From: Chitinophagales bacterium
GTDB taxonomy: Bacteria > Bacteroidota > Bacteroidia > Chitinophagales > Chitinophagaceae
Assembly: GCA_015654595.1 (NCBI GenBank)
Contig: JAATGQ010000041.1
Location: 62,001 to 126,000, forward strand
DNA: 64,000 nucleotides
Direction of reading: 5' to 3'
The notes under the pieces are model-generated. The model did no database searches. It saw only the letters and a program-made list of their open reading frames with translations, and had not been told where the DNA came from. Shown one piece after another: positions 1-10,325 of this stretch. The translations under genes and the position numbers were made by a program. The number at the start of each line of letters is the position of its first letter. Position 1 is the stretch's first letter.

Positions 1-269
1 ACCAAATAGGGGCTTGGAGGTATGAATTTTGTAGTTTAAAATCCACACTTTTTTAAGTAGCTGATTAATAATCTATATAGAATTTTTCATAATGAGTTAA
101 TTACTTAGAGCCGGCAAGTAATTTCCCTATTTGTAGAAATTTCGCAATTCGCAGATAGCCGGAAACGCTCGGGCGATAGTCTTTTCAGCCGTCAGACCAG
201 CCCCCGGGGAGCATTCGGAAATTGTATGGAGAAGGATATATTTTTATCAACACCGGAGCGAACCTTCAA

Positions 270-1730
270 CTAATGCTCAGAAGGCATTTTAGCAGACACT
301 TTATATTGGTTGCACGGAGTACCATCCGGATGAAGCAGACAATAAGGAGAAGTCACCAGTTTGTTTTCTTTTAATGAGAACGGGTCCACAGCCGTCACCT
401 TTGTTACATCCCAGGAATTGGGATAGGTAGCCAGAATATCGTTGCTCGCGCCAACGATGCCATTACCCAATACGGAGCCCTTATTACGACCCCAGGAATA
501 AAGCTGACCTGACGCCGTCAGCGCATAACTGTAAAATACGGCACAGCCGCCGCCATACACGCATATAAAGTCTTTAACTCCAGGCGCTAACCGCACGGGT
601 TTTTCGACCAGTTTTTGACCAGGACTCCAGTCCCAGGCATAAGGAGGATTGTGTTTGGCATAATCGAGCTCTTCGCCATTACCGACACAACCGCAGGCAT
701 TATCGCCCCAACCCCAGAGAGTACCGTCGGTAAGGATGACGTGAGTAGAAACGCTATTGGTAGTGACGGATGCAACGGGATGGGGAAGCCGCAGATCGGT
801 CGTCAGGTCCTTTGGCGTCAACGGCGCAGGCGCCTGATGCGCCCAGCCGCCATTACCGATACACAGGTAAGACGTTAGATATCCCCAACCATAAAGGGTT
901 CCATTAATGCCCAACGCATAAGAAAAGAAGCCGCCCCCGGCGATATCCTTTGCCTTTTGCGGCAGCGGCAGCTGATGCGGATGCGTGTAGTCGGTCGTGT
1001 TAGTCCCCAGTAATTCCTTGCGGTTGTTGCCGCCCCAGGTCCAGACAGTGCCATCACTGGCCAACGCTATTATTATAGATCCGGCTACGACCTTGACGAT
1101 CTTCTTCCCCTTTGGTATATCCACCTGCACAGGTCGTGTGTTCAGCTGCCCCTTTTGTCCATTCCCCCGCATCCCCTCTGTCGTCAACCCCCATATCCAG
1201 ACGGTCCCGTCCGACTTGAGCGCGATATTGCCGTTGCTGCCCCCGCTGGACCAGCAAACGACCTTGACCACCCCGGTAAAAGGATTGCCGGCGCTGTCTT
1301 TTTTGATCTTCACTGGTTGATAACCAATGTCCTCTGTCGTGCCCGTCCCTGATTCCCCCGAGCCGTTGCCGCCCCAGGTCCAGACATTCCCCTCTCTGTC
1401 GGCCCCCAGACTGTTGTGAAGCCCCGAAGCCACATCCACAAACCGGACCTCCTCCGGCACACCGACCCGTATGGGAAGCCCCGGCGTCCCGGCATCCCAG
1501 GCCACCCCCGCCGTGACCAGCGCACTGCTGATCCCATATAACTTGCCACTCTCGGTATTCAGTATAAAACATTGGTATTCGCCCAGACCGACGATATATT
1601 TAGGGGAACGCCCACCCGAAGAAGACCCCGGGCCGGATGAACCGGACAAGACGCTCGTACCCGCCGGAGCCTGCGCGTGTAAAAGATTACAAAGGATAAA
1701 CGATGTAAAAAGGAAGGCGATGCGGTTCAT
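270..1730 (-). CDS. Secreted RCC1-repeat (alpha-tubulin suppressor-like) beta-propeller protein
   Basis: 486-aa ORF with an N-terminal signal peptide (MNRIAFLFTSFILCNLLHAQ) and repeated RCC1-like motifs (VASGLHNSLGADREGNVWTWGGNGSGESG, VVAGSIIIALASDGTVWTWGGNN, ALTASGQLYSWGRN). Confidence 0.85.
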   Translation of the reverse strand: MNRIAFLFTSFILCNLLHAQAPAGTSVLSGSSGPGSSSGGRSPKYIVGLGEYQCFILNTESGKLYGISSALVTAGVAWDAGTPGLPIRVGVPEEVRFVDVASGLHNSLGADREGNVWTWGGNGSGESGTGTTEDIGYQPVKIKKDSAGNPFTGVVKVVCWSSGGSNGNIALKSDGTVWIWGLTTEGMRGNGQKGQLNTRPVQVDIPKGKKIVKVVAGSIIIALASDGTVWTWGGNNRKELLGTNTTDYTHPHQLPLPQKAKDIAGGGFFSYALGINGTLYGWGYLTSYLCIGNGGWAHQAPAPLTPKDLTTDLRLPHPVASVTTNSVSTHVILTDGTLWGWGDNACGCVGNGEELDYAKHNPPYAWDWSPGQKLVEKPVRLAPGVKDFICVYGGGCAVFYSYALTASGQLYSWGRNKGSVLGNGIVGASNDILATYPNSWDVTKVTAVDPFSLKENKLVTSPYCLLHPDGTPCNQYKVSAKMPSEH

Positions 1731-1796
1731 ATGGTCATTTCAGGAATATACGCAAAGTAAGAAAAAGGAAGCTATCTTTAAGCCCATTTACTGACC

Positions 1797-2975
1797 ATGC
1801 GTTATTTAAGAAATCCCCTCCTCCCCATTGCCCTGCTAAGTGCTCTGCTCCTGCTGTTTCAATGGAGAACGGCCCTGGTTCAACCAGGAGCCGCGACGGA
1901 TTTTGATATCTATTATCACGCAGCCGGTTCCTTCGATAAGGCCACCCCCCTGTATTCTACTTCAACCACTTCCTTTGACCAATACCTCTATCCCCCGCCC
2001 TGTATCCTGATCTTCCGGTTCTTTCACCATTTCCGGGAAAGAACGGCCTGGCTGGTCTTCGATATCCTGATGTACGGATGCCTGATGACGGCATTATGGA
2101 TTGCCCTGGCCATGGTAAAGACAACCCCGGCCAACCGCGTCTACCTGCTATTCTTTGCGCTGGCCTCCGCGCCGGTTTACCACCAGATGCTGCTCGGGCA
2201 GATCAACGCCCTCGTGCTGCTGCTTTCCATCAGTTATCTCTATTGGTATAAACGCAGACCTGTACTGGCAGGCGCCTGCCTGGCCTGCGCCATCTGGATC
2301 AAGGTCTATCCTGTCCTGCTGCTGGCCCCGGCACTTTTCTACGCCCCAGGCCGAAAAGCCTTCGCCTGGACCATCCTCGCCGGAATCCTCGTCCCCCTGC
2401 TGTGCCTGCCCATACTTTCCTTTCATCAATACCTGGATTTCGCCCGGACCCTGGCAGCCCTCTCGCAATATACGGCCGCCAATATCATCAATCAGTCCTT
2501 TACGGGGTTCAGCATGCGGATCATGCTGCCCTGGCAGAACGGCTTTTCCTGGCCCAGCGTTTACTGGATACCAAGAGCAATTAAGATATTCAATTATGCA
2601 TTATTGCTGCTCGTCCTCATAAAGTCCATTATCAAGGTCAAACAGAGCTTTTTCCTGAGCGGCATCATCATTTTGGCCGCCTGCGCGGTATTTTCCCCTT
2701 TAGGCTGGGGTCACACCTTTGTCTTTTGCCTCCCCTTATGGCTGGCCGCCTTCGCCCAGTGGAATGACCCCGACCTGAACATACCGCTGACCAGGATATT
2801 GACCATCGTGCTGGCCCCGCTTTTGCTTATCCCGGTATACAACCATCCGGGGCTGCTGGACCGCTGGCCGCATATCATCGGAGCGCTTTACTTTTCCCGG
2901 TTCTTGTTCATTACGCTATTCTTAATTTTTTTAATCGGGAATCCCTTTGCAAAAAGCAATCTCACAAGCGATTAG
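1797..2975 (+). CDS. DUF2029/GT87-family polyprenol-phosphate-mannose-dependent glycosyltransferase-like membrane protein
   Basis: 392-aa multi-TM ORF with the features ATDFDIYYHAAG..LYPPPCILIF and LLGQINALVLLLSISYLYWYKRRPVLAGACLACAIWIKVYPVLLL typical of this family. Confidence 0.75.
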   Translation: MRYLRNPLLPIALLSALLLLFQWRTALVQPGAATDFDIYYHAAGSFDKATPLYSTSTTSFDQYLYPPPCILIFRFFHHFRERTAWLVFDILMYGCLMTALWIALAMVKTTPANRVYLLFFALASAPVYHQMLLGQINALVLLLSISYLYWYKRRPVLAGACLACAIWIKVYPVLLLAPALFYAPGRKAFAWTILAGILVPLLCLPILSFHQYLDFARTLAALSQYTAANIINQSFTGFSMRIMLPWQNGFSWPSVYWIPRAIKIFNYALLLLVLIKSIIKVKQSFFLSGIIILAACAVFSPLGWGHTFVFCLPLWLAAFAQWNDPDLNIPLTRILTIVLAPLLLIPVYNHPGLLDRWPHIIGALYFSRFLFITLFLIFLIGNPFAKSNLTSD

Positions 2976-3045
2976 CCGTTCTCGTACCGACTTTTTATCG
3001 TATGTTTGAGCGCCCCTGCACCATTCCTTATAAATTCTTAGGCCG

Positions 3046-4506
3046 TTGAAGAAAGTCTTTTCATCATACTGGATCCGTTCTGCATTCTTTTCCCTGCTGC
3101 AGCGCTTCTCCGTTACTTTCTTCGGATTTGTCAATATGGTCATCCTCTACAGGAACCACTCGCTTTCCAGGTCACAGGTTGGTATATGGTCGCTCTTTCT
3201 GGCTATCACGACAATCTTCGAACAGTCAAAGGTCGGTCTCCTCAAGAACGCACATATCCGTTATGTCAGCAGCAGCGACGACGAACACGAAAAGGTGGTC
3301 ATCGCTTCTTCTTCCTTTCTTATCAATGCAGCCATTACACTGATATTTATCGTACTGATCGCTCTTTTCTCCAACTGGGTCGGCGCCATATTTCATTCGG
3401 AGAATGAACTCGGATCGATGTTCCAATGGTTTATCCCGGGACTCATCATCATGGTGCTGTTCTCCCACCTGGAAGCCATCCAACAATCTTTCCTGGATTT
3501 CAAAGGGGTATTCGCCGGTTATTTTGTACGACAGATCGTCTTCTTTGTATTTCTCGGAGGCAGCTGGCTGCTTCACATTCCGTATACGCTGCGTAATGTC
3601 GTTATTTATCAGTCAGCAGGCTTTCTCTGCGGAACGATCGCGATCTGGTACTATAGCCGGGCTTATCTCCATTATAAATTCATCCCCACCAAAAGCGGCG
3701 TCATTCAGATCGTCCAATACGGCAAATACATCTTTGCATCCGGTACCATCTCCCAGATGTTCACCAATCTGGACCAGATGATGACGGGAAAGTTCAAGGA
3801 TACCAGCATGGTCGCTCCCTACAATGCGGCCCTTCGGATCAACAGTCTGCTGGACGTCCCTTCCTATGCAGCCGCAGATATCCTCTTTCCAAAAAGTGCA
3901 CGCGCATCCATGGAACAGGAAGAAGGCAAAGTACGCTACCTCTTCGAAAGAATGGTTGGCATCCTGCTGGCCTTTAGCGCTCCCATCGCCCTTTTTATCA
4001 TCCTGTTCGCCAAACCGATCATCTATATCATCGTCGGCAGCCAGTATATCTCCGCCGCTCCTATCCTGCAACTGTATATGATCACCGGCCTGATCCGCCC
4101 CATGCAGAATCAGTCGGCCAACCTCCTCAATTCCATCGGCAAACAAGCGATATGTTTCTGGATGAATACCGCAGCACTTGTGCTTAATCTGCTGATCAAC
4201 TACGCCTGCATGCGCACCATCGGCTTTTATGGCGCAGCCGTCGGCAGCACACTCAGCTATTCGGTCGCATTGATCGCCTGGTGGATCCTTATGCGCAAGC
4301 TGATTGGATTTGAAGGAAAGAATATCTGGAAGTACATGCTGGAGTCCTATATGATGATGTACGGCTTTGCGATAAAACTGCTCCGCCGCGGCAATACGGG
4401 CGGCACGCCGGAAAACAACACGGGCGGACCCGGCAACATGCCCGTCTTACCCGATCACCCCTCAGAACCTATCTCCCACCCGACATCCGATCTTCCAGTC
4501 GAGTAA
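3046..4506 (+). CDS. Wzx-like polysaccharide flippase (MATE/MOP superfamily)
   Basis: 486-aa multi-TM ORF, probable TTG start, Wzx/RfbX-like topology (VNMVILYRNHSLSRSQVGIWSLFLAITTIFEQSKVGLLKN; QMFTNLDQMMTGKF), EPS gene neighbourhood. Confidence 0.8.
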   Translation: MKKVFSSYWIRSAFFSLLQRFSVTFFGFVNMVILYRNHSLSRSQVGIWSLFLAITTIFEQSKVGLLKNAHIRYVSSSDDEHEKVVIASSSFLINAAITLIFIVLIALFSNWVGAIFHSENELGSMFQWFIPGLIIMVLFSHLEAIQQSFLDFKGVFAGYFVRQIVFFVFLGGSWLLHIPYTLRNVVIYQSAGFLCGTIAIWYYSRAYLHYKFIPTKSGVIQIVQYGKYIFASGTISQMFTNLDQMMTGKFKDTSMVAPYNAALRINSLLDVPSYAAADILFPKSARASMEQEEGKVRYLFERMVGILLAFSAPIALFIILFAKPIIYIIVGSQYISAAPILQLYMITGLIRPMQNQSANLLNSIGKQAICFWMNTAALVLNLLINYACMRTIGFYGAAVGSTLSYSVALIAWWILMRKLIGFEGKNIWKYMLESYMMMYGFAIKLLRRGNTGGTPENNTGGPGNMPVLPDHPSEPISHPTSDLPVE

Positions 4507-4510
4507 GTAC

Positions 4511-5371
4511 TCAACGCTGCACCCTCACTCTTTCCTCCAATCGGGCAACCACTTCCGCATCCTTTTCGGTGTCGAACTTCCGGGCAAATAATTTATCCGT
4601 CGCCAGTAATGCAGGCAGATCAGCCATCGTCAGCAACTTGGGATTGGCGACATGCTCCGACCAGTCGATATAAACCAGGTGTTCCTGCACCTTGTCGCGA
4701 TATGCGGGATGGTTATAAATAATCGTAGAAAAGATCAGTTCATCGGCGCCCCATACGTATTTGAAGAACCGCACCACCTCGGGATGCCGCTTCAGATAGT
4801 CCAGCATAAACGCTGCGCTTTCCGACGTGATCGTAAACCAATTGGAATGCCCTACCACCTCGTGCCCGGCAACAGGGTATTTACGGCGAGGCATGATCTT
4901 ATTGACCAGCGCCTCCAGCCGATATTTTCCTGGAATGCTCAGGTTGTGAAAATTGTACTTCCAGGTATGTAAAGCCGCGTCCTTCCACCATTCATGCCCA
5001 TCGGATTCACGGAGACAAGTGATAAACTCGGTCCCCTTATTAGCCACCAGATACTGGTAGATCTCCTCCATTGGTTTGATCGGAAAGTCCTGGGCCGACA
5101 TCACGTGGATATATTCGTATTTGCCCCGATCCATCACCTCTGCGATACCATCCAGCGTCGCCTGAACCAGGCTATATTTCCCCCAGAAAACCTTTACCCG
5201 GTTACGAACCAGGAACACCCGGGGCCGTTCAGCCAGGTATTCGAACGGCGCCTGATCGGATTTGCCGTCGATATGAAGATAAAGGTCAAAAGCAGGATGA
5301 TCCATCGCCCGGAGCAGCCGCTCCACTTGTTCGGGATTCTTATGAGCAAGGATCAGACAACCAATCCGCAT
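4511..5371 (-). CDS. GT14-like (core-2/I-branching beta-1,6-N-acetylglucosaminyltransferase family) glycosyltransferase
   Basis: 286-aa ORF with MRIGCLILAHKNPEQVERLLRAMDHPAFDLYLHIDGKSD and YEYIHVMSAQDFPIKPMEEIYQYL, characteristic of bacterial GT14. Confidence 0.85.
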   Translation of the reverse strand: MRIGCLILAHKNPEQVERLLRAMDHPAFDLYLHIDGKSDQAPFEYLAERPRVFLVRNRVKVFWGKYSLVQATLDGIAEVMDRGKYEYIHVMSAQDFPIKPMEEIYQYLVANKGTEFITCLRESDGHEWWKDAALHTWKYNFHNLSIPGKYRLEALVNKIMPRRKYPVAGHEVVGHSNWFTITSESAAFMLDYLKRHPEVVRFFKYVWGADELIFSTIIYNHPAYRDKVQEHLVYIDWSEHVANPKLLTMADLPALLATDKLFARKFDTEKDAEVVARLEERVRVQR

Positions 5372-5427
5372 GGGTTCGAGTTTTTGGTGATCACCCCCGA
5401 TTCGCTAATGCCGTGAAAGCAACGGGG

Positions 5428-6648
5428 TTATTGTTTTGTTGAATCTTTATACAGGGTATTGCTCACTTCCGTCTTTGTATGAACGGTATGGATAAAGGTT
5501 TGATTCGACTTCTTGATCTGGAACAAAGCGCCGACCATCACAAAGATCGCCTTTGGCAGTCTTCCGATGGCAACCAGCAGATCCTTGTTGAACAACTGCG
5601 ATGGGACACCCAGCAACAACGTGATAAAGTAAAGCAATCCGAGGCCAAGCGCGATCAGCCCCCAGCTCAGACTAAAAAGGAAACCGCCGGCCACCAGCAA
5701 AGGCAGCAGTACAAAGAGGAACGCACGCGGAAGAACCAGGTTGCTGGCCACCGCCAGGTTAAAATAAGAGAGATTTCCCCGGAACAACTTCCCAAAGGCC
5801 GGCAAAAAGAACCGTTTCAGATAAATGAACTGGCTCGACACCCAGCGTTTCCGCTGCTGCTGGAAAGCCTCGGAAGAATCCACCTTTTCGTCAAAGACAA
5901 GCGCGTCTTCCAGGTAGTGGATGCGAACACCAGAACCAACCACCTGCAGCTGCAGGATCTTGTCAAAACCACCCACCGCAGAGATCTCGCTCAATATCTT
6001 TTTTATCCGGTCGTATTCAAAGCTCATCCCCGAACCGATCACCGAAGAAGAAAGCCCTAGCGCATATGGGCCCTTACGGAAGATATGATTGTTGATCGCC
6101 TCGCTGCAGGCATCCAGGATCGCAAAAGAGGTATCGAGATTCTTGGCAACTCTTCTGCCCTGCACCGCCCGAGCCCCGCCAGCAAAGGCCGCATCGACCA
6201 GCCGCAGAAAGTTCGGCGCCATCATATTGTCCGCATCACAGATCAAAGCGATATCGTACCGGTCGGGGATCCGGCTGAAGGCCTCGTTTAGGGATTTCGT
6301 CTTCGTACTCTTGTCGAACGCTACTTCCAGCACCGTCAACGGCAGCTGCTTCAGCTCGACAATCGTCTCCGGCTTAAAGGAATCGGCAATGATAAATACA
6401 CGGTATTTGTCGGCAGGATAATCCTGCTGGAGAAGATTCTTTGCTGTAGAGAGGATGATGCCGTCTTCCCGGTAGGCTGGAACCAGCACGGCAAAGCTCC
6501 GCTTTTGGGCGTCGGGAACCTGGGGATCCTTCCTCTTCCGGAAAAAAAGTCTTCCGGAAAGGGAAAACAGAAACAGATAACCCACCGAAAGCGCACAGTA
6601 TCCAAAACAGAGGAGAAAAAGAAGATATATTATTTTATGGAAGAACAT
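5428..6648 (-). CDS. GT2-family membrane glycosyltransferase
   Basis: Track ORF 5428..6789; the natural start is likely the Met at 6648 (MFFHKIIYLLFLL). GT-A motifs (LICDADNMMAPNFLRLVDAAF, QQQRKRWVSSQFIYLK) and C-terminal TM segments. Confidence 0.8.
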   Translation of the reverse strand: MFFHKIIYLLFLLCFGYCALSVGYLFLFSLSGRLFFRKRKDPQVPDAQKRSFAVLVPAYREDGIILSTAKNLLQQDYPADKYRVFIIADSFKPETIVELKQLPLTVLEVAFDKSTKTKSLNEAFSRIPDRYDIALICDADNMMAPNFLRLVDAAFAGGARAVQGRRVAKNLDTSFAILDACSEAINNHIFRKGPYALGLSSSVIGSGMSFEYDRIKKILSEISAVGGFDKILQLQVVGSGVRIHYLEDALVFDEKVDSSEAFQQQRKRWVSSQFIYLKRFFLPAFGKLFRGNLSYFNLAVASNLVLPRAFLFVLLPLLVAGGFLFSLSWGLIALGLGLLYFITLLLGVPSQLFNKDLLVAIGRLPKAIFVMVGALFQIKKSNQTFIHTVHTKTEVSNTLYKDSTKQ

Positions 6649-6834
6649 ATTGAAATAACAATTTGGAAGCCCTATTATTGTGCCGGGTTCTATTATCGAA
6701 TCCCTATTTATCAGCCCGGTTCTTTTAGCGATTCGCGATCCGTCAGGCCCAATTCCTGGCTTTTGCTTGCCTGCGCCGAAATTAAACATTCAAGTTGATT
6801 TTAATCTTTATTTTTAAGCCTATAATTTCCCCTC

Positions 6835-8019
6835 ATGCACTTCTGGCTGTACCTATTCGCAGTATGTTGTTTCTTAATCTTTTACAATTATGCCGGGTAT
6901 GCGATCCTCGTGGTCTTAGCCAATCGCGCCGGTAAAAAAAAGCGGGACTTCCCCAGGATACAAGACCAGCAGCTGCCCACGGTTTCTTTTATCGTCGCCG
7001 CCTATAACGAAGAGTACTGTATCGCCCGGAAGATCGCCAATTCCCTGGAACAGGACTACCCCCGGGAAAAGGTGGAATTCCTGTTTATCAGTGATGGCTC
7101 CACCGACCAGACGGAAGCCATTATCCGCGGGTCCGACGGCGTACAAAGTCTTTACCAGCCGGAAAGGCAGGGAAAGTCAGCCGCATTGAACAGGGCGGTG
7201 GGGCTGGCAAAAAATGACATCCTCATTTTCAGCGACGCCAATACCATCCTGAACAAGGAGGCGATCCGCAATATCGTCCGGCACTATACGGACCCGAAAA
7301 CCGGAGGTGTGGCAGGCGAAAAGAAGGTGCTGCCAGCCGCCAACGGGAAAGACCAGGTAGGGGAAGGCGAAGGGCTTTACTGGAAATATGAATCTTTTTT
7401 AAAGAAAGAAGACGCCCGATTCTATTCGGTCGTCGGCGCCGCAGGCGAATTATTCTCCTTTCGCCGCAGTCTTTATGAAGCCCTGCCGCATAATATCATT
7501 CTCGATGACTTTGTCAGCTCACTGCGAGTGACACAACACGGCTGCCGGGTAGCATACGAACCCGACGCCTATGCAATGGAACTGCCCTCCTTTTCCCTCC
7601 AGGACGAAAAGAAAAGGAAGGTACGCATCGCCGCCGGCGGATTTCAGGCTATCGGCTTGCTAAAACCGCTGTTCTGGTTCTGGAAATACCCCCGGCTTTC
7701 TTTCTTATACATCTCTCACCGGGTAATGCGCTGGGCAGTCAGCCCCTTTTGTATGATCCTGGCCTTTATCGCCAACGGCGTGCTCGCCGTCAGCGGCGCC
7801 GGTACCATCTGGACAGTACTCTTTGCCGGCCAATGCCTCTTTTATGGCGTAGCGGTGCTCGCAGGCGCACGCCCTGGTCTGCAGAAGAAGTCAAAGATCA
7901 TCAGGCTGGCCTATTACTTTTACTTCATGAACTATTGCGCAGTACTTGGCTTCTTCCGATATCTGAAAGGCGGTCAATCCGCCGTCTGGGAAAAAGCCCG
8001 ACGCGCTGAAATGGCCTGA
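6835..8019 (+). CDS. GT2-family membrane glycosyltransferase
   Basis: 394 aa; SFIVAAYNEEYCIARKIANSLEQDYPREKVEFLFISDGSTDQTEAII, FSDANTILNKEAIRNIV, C-terminal TM region. Confidence 0.85.
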   Translation: MHFWLYLFAVCCFLIFYNYAGYAILVVLANRAGKKKRDFPRIQDQQLPTVSFIVAAYNEEYCIARKIANSLEQDYPREKVEFLFISDGSTDQTEAIIRGSDGVQSLYQPERQGKSAALNRAVGLAKNDILIFSDANTILNKEAIRNIVRHYTDPKTGGVAGEKKVLPAANGKDQVGEGEGLYWKYESFLKKEDARFYSVVGAAGELFSFRRSLYEALPHNIILDDFVSSLRVTQHGCRVAYEPDAYAMELPSFSLQDEKKRKVRIAAGGFQAIGLLKPLFWFWKYPRLSFLYISHRVMRWAVSPFCMILAFIANGVLAVSGAGTIWTVLFAGQCLFYGVAVLAGARPGLQKKSKIIRLAYYFYFMNYCAVLGFFRYLKGGQSAVWEKARRAEMA

Positions 8020-8033
8020 TGTTCTCACTTCCC

Positions 8034-8073
8034 AAAAAGAAATGCCGGTTCGAAAGAACCGGCATTTCTTTTT
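8034..8073. terminator. Bidirectional intrinsic terminator between convergent genes
   Basis: Perfect 18-bp inverted repeat AAAAAGAAATGCCGGTTC-GAAA-GAACCGGCATTTCTTTTT with GNRA-type loop and T-tracts on both strands, between stops at 8019 (+) and 8087 (-). Confidence 0.9.
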
Positions 8074-8086
8074 ATCCATTCTACTT

Positions 8087-10024
8087 TTAGAGTTTTACCA
8101 CTCTCAGCGTTTTCGTTACATCCCCAACCTGAACCTTCACGATATAAGCTCCAGCCGGTGCACTGGCCAGCGGAATGCTGATCCTGTTCGTGCTGGCGCT
8201 GACCGTCGTCATCAGACTAGCTACCCGGGTTCCAGACAGACTGTATACTTCGATGGAAGCATTACCGCTGTTAGAGGCCGCGATTTCCACTTCAGCATCC
8301 TGCTTGTTCGCCAGGATCGGATTGTTCAGCAGGTTTACGGTGAAAGCGCCCTTGACGGTTACACTGATCACCTTGCTGTAGATAGACTTGCCATCCAGAT
8401 CGGTTTCCAGGATCCGATAGTAGTTAGCACCATCCAGCGGGCTCTCGTCAACATAACCATACGTAATCACATCAGCAATATTCGAAACCTTTCCGATGGT
8501 CGTGAAATTAGCTCCGTCAGCAGAACGTTGAACCTGATAGTAGCTGGCGTTCTCATTGGCGCCAACCGTCCAGTTCAGATTCACATTACCGTTGGAAAGC
8601 ACACCCGTAAAGCTGGCCCAGGTCACAGGCAGCGGCGTAGAAGCGGAAGCGCCGGAGATAATGGTCATAACCGTCTTGGGGGCTGCAGTAAAGTTTACGC
8701 CGGTAAAGGTTACTGTTGTACCGTCATAGCTTGCGGCTCCATTGATGTTCTGCGTACCGGTAGTAAAGTCTCCATCTCCGTCATTGTCTACCAGCAGGCG
8801 GAAGTCGCTGGCTGTCGTGCCGGTCAGACTAAGCCCCGTTGTATTGAACGCTACGGTTACAGCGCCTACAGAACCGGTATTCTGAACCAGCCACTGATTA
8901 GAAACGCGCTTGCTTCCGGAAGCCATAGACGGCAGGTTCGAGGTAATTTCGGAGAAACCGGCATTGTTGCTGCCCACGATCATATAGCCGCCATCTGTCA
9001 GGGAACCGGGACCGGACAGGACCAGGTTACCAGCACCGCTGACACCAGCCGTAGAAAGGCTGTTGGATTGTGTCGTCAGCAAGCCGGCGGCATTATCCTG
9101 TGCAAGACCGAAAACGAAATTGTTATAAGCGGAATTCGCTGTTGCGTCCCAAACAGTCGTACCCGCAGAGTTGACAATATTGGCCTTCGTTGCAATACCA
9201 TATTTTAAAGACAGGTAAGAGAAGATCTGGCTGCGGGCCGCTGTAGTAACAGGACCGTTATAAACGATCAGTTCAGCCAGGCTTCCATAAAAAGGCTCGT
9301 CGCCAGCAGTACTGCGGGCGCCAATGATATTCAGCCCATCGTTTAAAACCCGGTTGGTCAAAGCCTGACCGTTCGGATCGGTGCTTATCGTCCCCCCGCC
9401 GGAGGCAAGGTTGCTCTGGTCAACCAGGGTCAGGTCGTTGGTATTGTTAGCAGTGAGATTGATCTGAGAAACATAAACGGTGTTTGGAGCATAAGTCAGC
9501 ACATTCCCGCCTGGTCCTGCAACACCCGTAGTAAAGGGAGAGATCTCAGGCTGATCGCCATAAGTAGCGCCGCCGGCATAGACCCACAAAGCAGCTCCGT
9601 CGAAGTTATTGTCAACAGCCGTCCCATTGTTGGGACGCTCACACCAAACGCGCTGGTTGGCGCCGCCTACTCCAACAGTAGAATTCCAGACGGCAAATAT
9701 GGAGTACTCATGCGCGCCGGCAGCGATCGGCGCACCTGCTCCGCTGGGACCAGTCATAAACTGCAATCCATTAAACGTAACAACAGGCAGGAAATTGATC
9801 GCATTCGGAGTAACCGTCGGCTGCGTCCCCGAAATAGTCGTAAAGACATTGGCAGGGTTGTTGGCGTAAGTCCAGGAATTGAGATTGCTTCCGGAAGTGG
9901 CGAGAGTGGATGTGGCGTCAGCCTTTATCCACATGGACAGATTGGTATTGACTCCTCCGGGGCTTTGTGCATGCAGCACAGATACGGCGATAAGAGACAA
10001 AAGGGTAGTGTAAAGTTTATTCAT
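8087..10024 (-). CDS. Secreted T9SS-sorted protein with concanavalin-A-like/lectin-type N-terminal region
   Basis: 645 aa; signal peptide MNKLYTTLLSLIAVSVLHAQ; MWIKADATSTL..VTFNG and LAELIVYNGPVTTAARSQIFSYLSLKYGI; C-terminal Por-type tail (GAFTVNLLNNPILANK..ISIPLASAPAGAYIVKVQVGDVTKTLRVVKL). Confidence 0.8.
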   Translation of the reverse strand: MNKLYTTLLSLIAVSVLHAQSPGGVNTNLSMWIKADATSTLATSGSNLNSWTYANNPANVFTTISGTQPTVTPNAINFLPVVTFNGLQFMTGPSGAGAPIAAGAHEYSIFAVWNSTVGVGGANQRVWCERPNNGTAVDNNFDGAALWVYAGGATYGDQPEISPFTTGVAGPGGNVLTYAPNTVYVSQINLTANNTNDLTLVDQSNLASGGGTISTDPNGQALTNRVLNDGLNIIGARSTAGDEPFYGSLAELIVYNGPVTTAARSQIFSYLSLKYGIATKANIVNSAGTTVWDATANSAYNNFVFGLAQDNAAGLLTTQSNSLSTAGVSGAGNLVLSGPGSLTDGGYMIVGSNNAGFSEITSNLPSMASGSKRVSNQWLVQNTGSVGAVTVAFNTTGLSLTGTTASDFRLLVDNDGDGDFTTGTQNINGAASYDGTTVTFTGVNFTAAPKTVMTIISGASASTPLPVTWASFTGVLSNGNVNLNWTVGANENASYYQVQRSADGANFTTIGKVSNIADVITYGYVDESPLDGANYYRILETDLDGKSIYSKVISVTVKGAFTVNLLNNPILANKQDAEVEIAASNSGNASIEVYSLSGTRVASLMTTVSASTNRISIPLASAPAGAYIVKVQVGDVTKTLRVVKL

Positions 10025-10325
10025 CTTGTGCGGTTTGACGAAGTTTTAAGGTTAGATCGATAGAATAAAGGCGTGTGGGAGGAGATTGGAGGTAAACTAA
10101 AAACCGGGATTCAAAGGATGAATGGGGAGATTCCAGAGGATGGAGGCCGTAAAGATAGGAATTACAAGGATAACTTGCAAACCTTCGGATATGGTATTAT
10201 ATTTGGGCCGCTGAAACCACGGTCGCTAGTACGAGCCAACATATCCATATACTTGAAAATCAACTAATTATTTCTATTAAATAAGGGTTGATCACGCTTT
10301 CAGTCCCCTTTAAAATTTATTTTTG

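Noticed and set aside
1-269. Possible feature at the left edge
   Set aside because: AT-rich noncoding sequence; no ORF, RNA gene or repeat that I could support.
8042-9208. 388-aa + strand ORF
   Set aside because: Antisense to the T9SS protein at 8087-10024 and starts within the bidirectional terminator.
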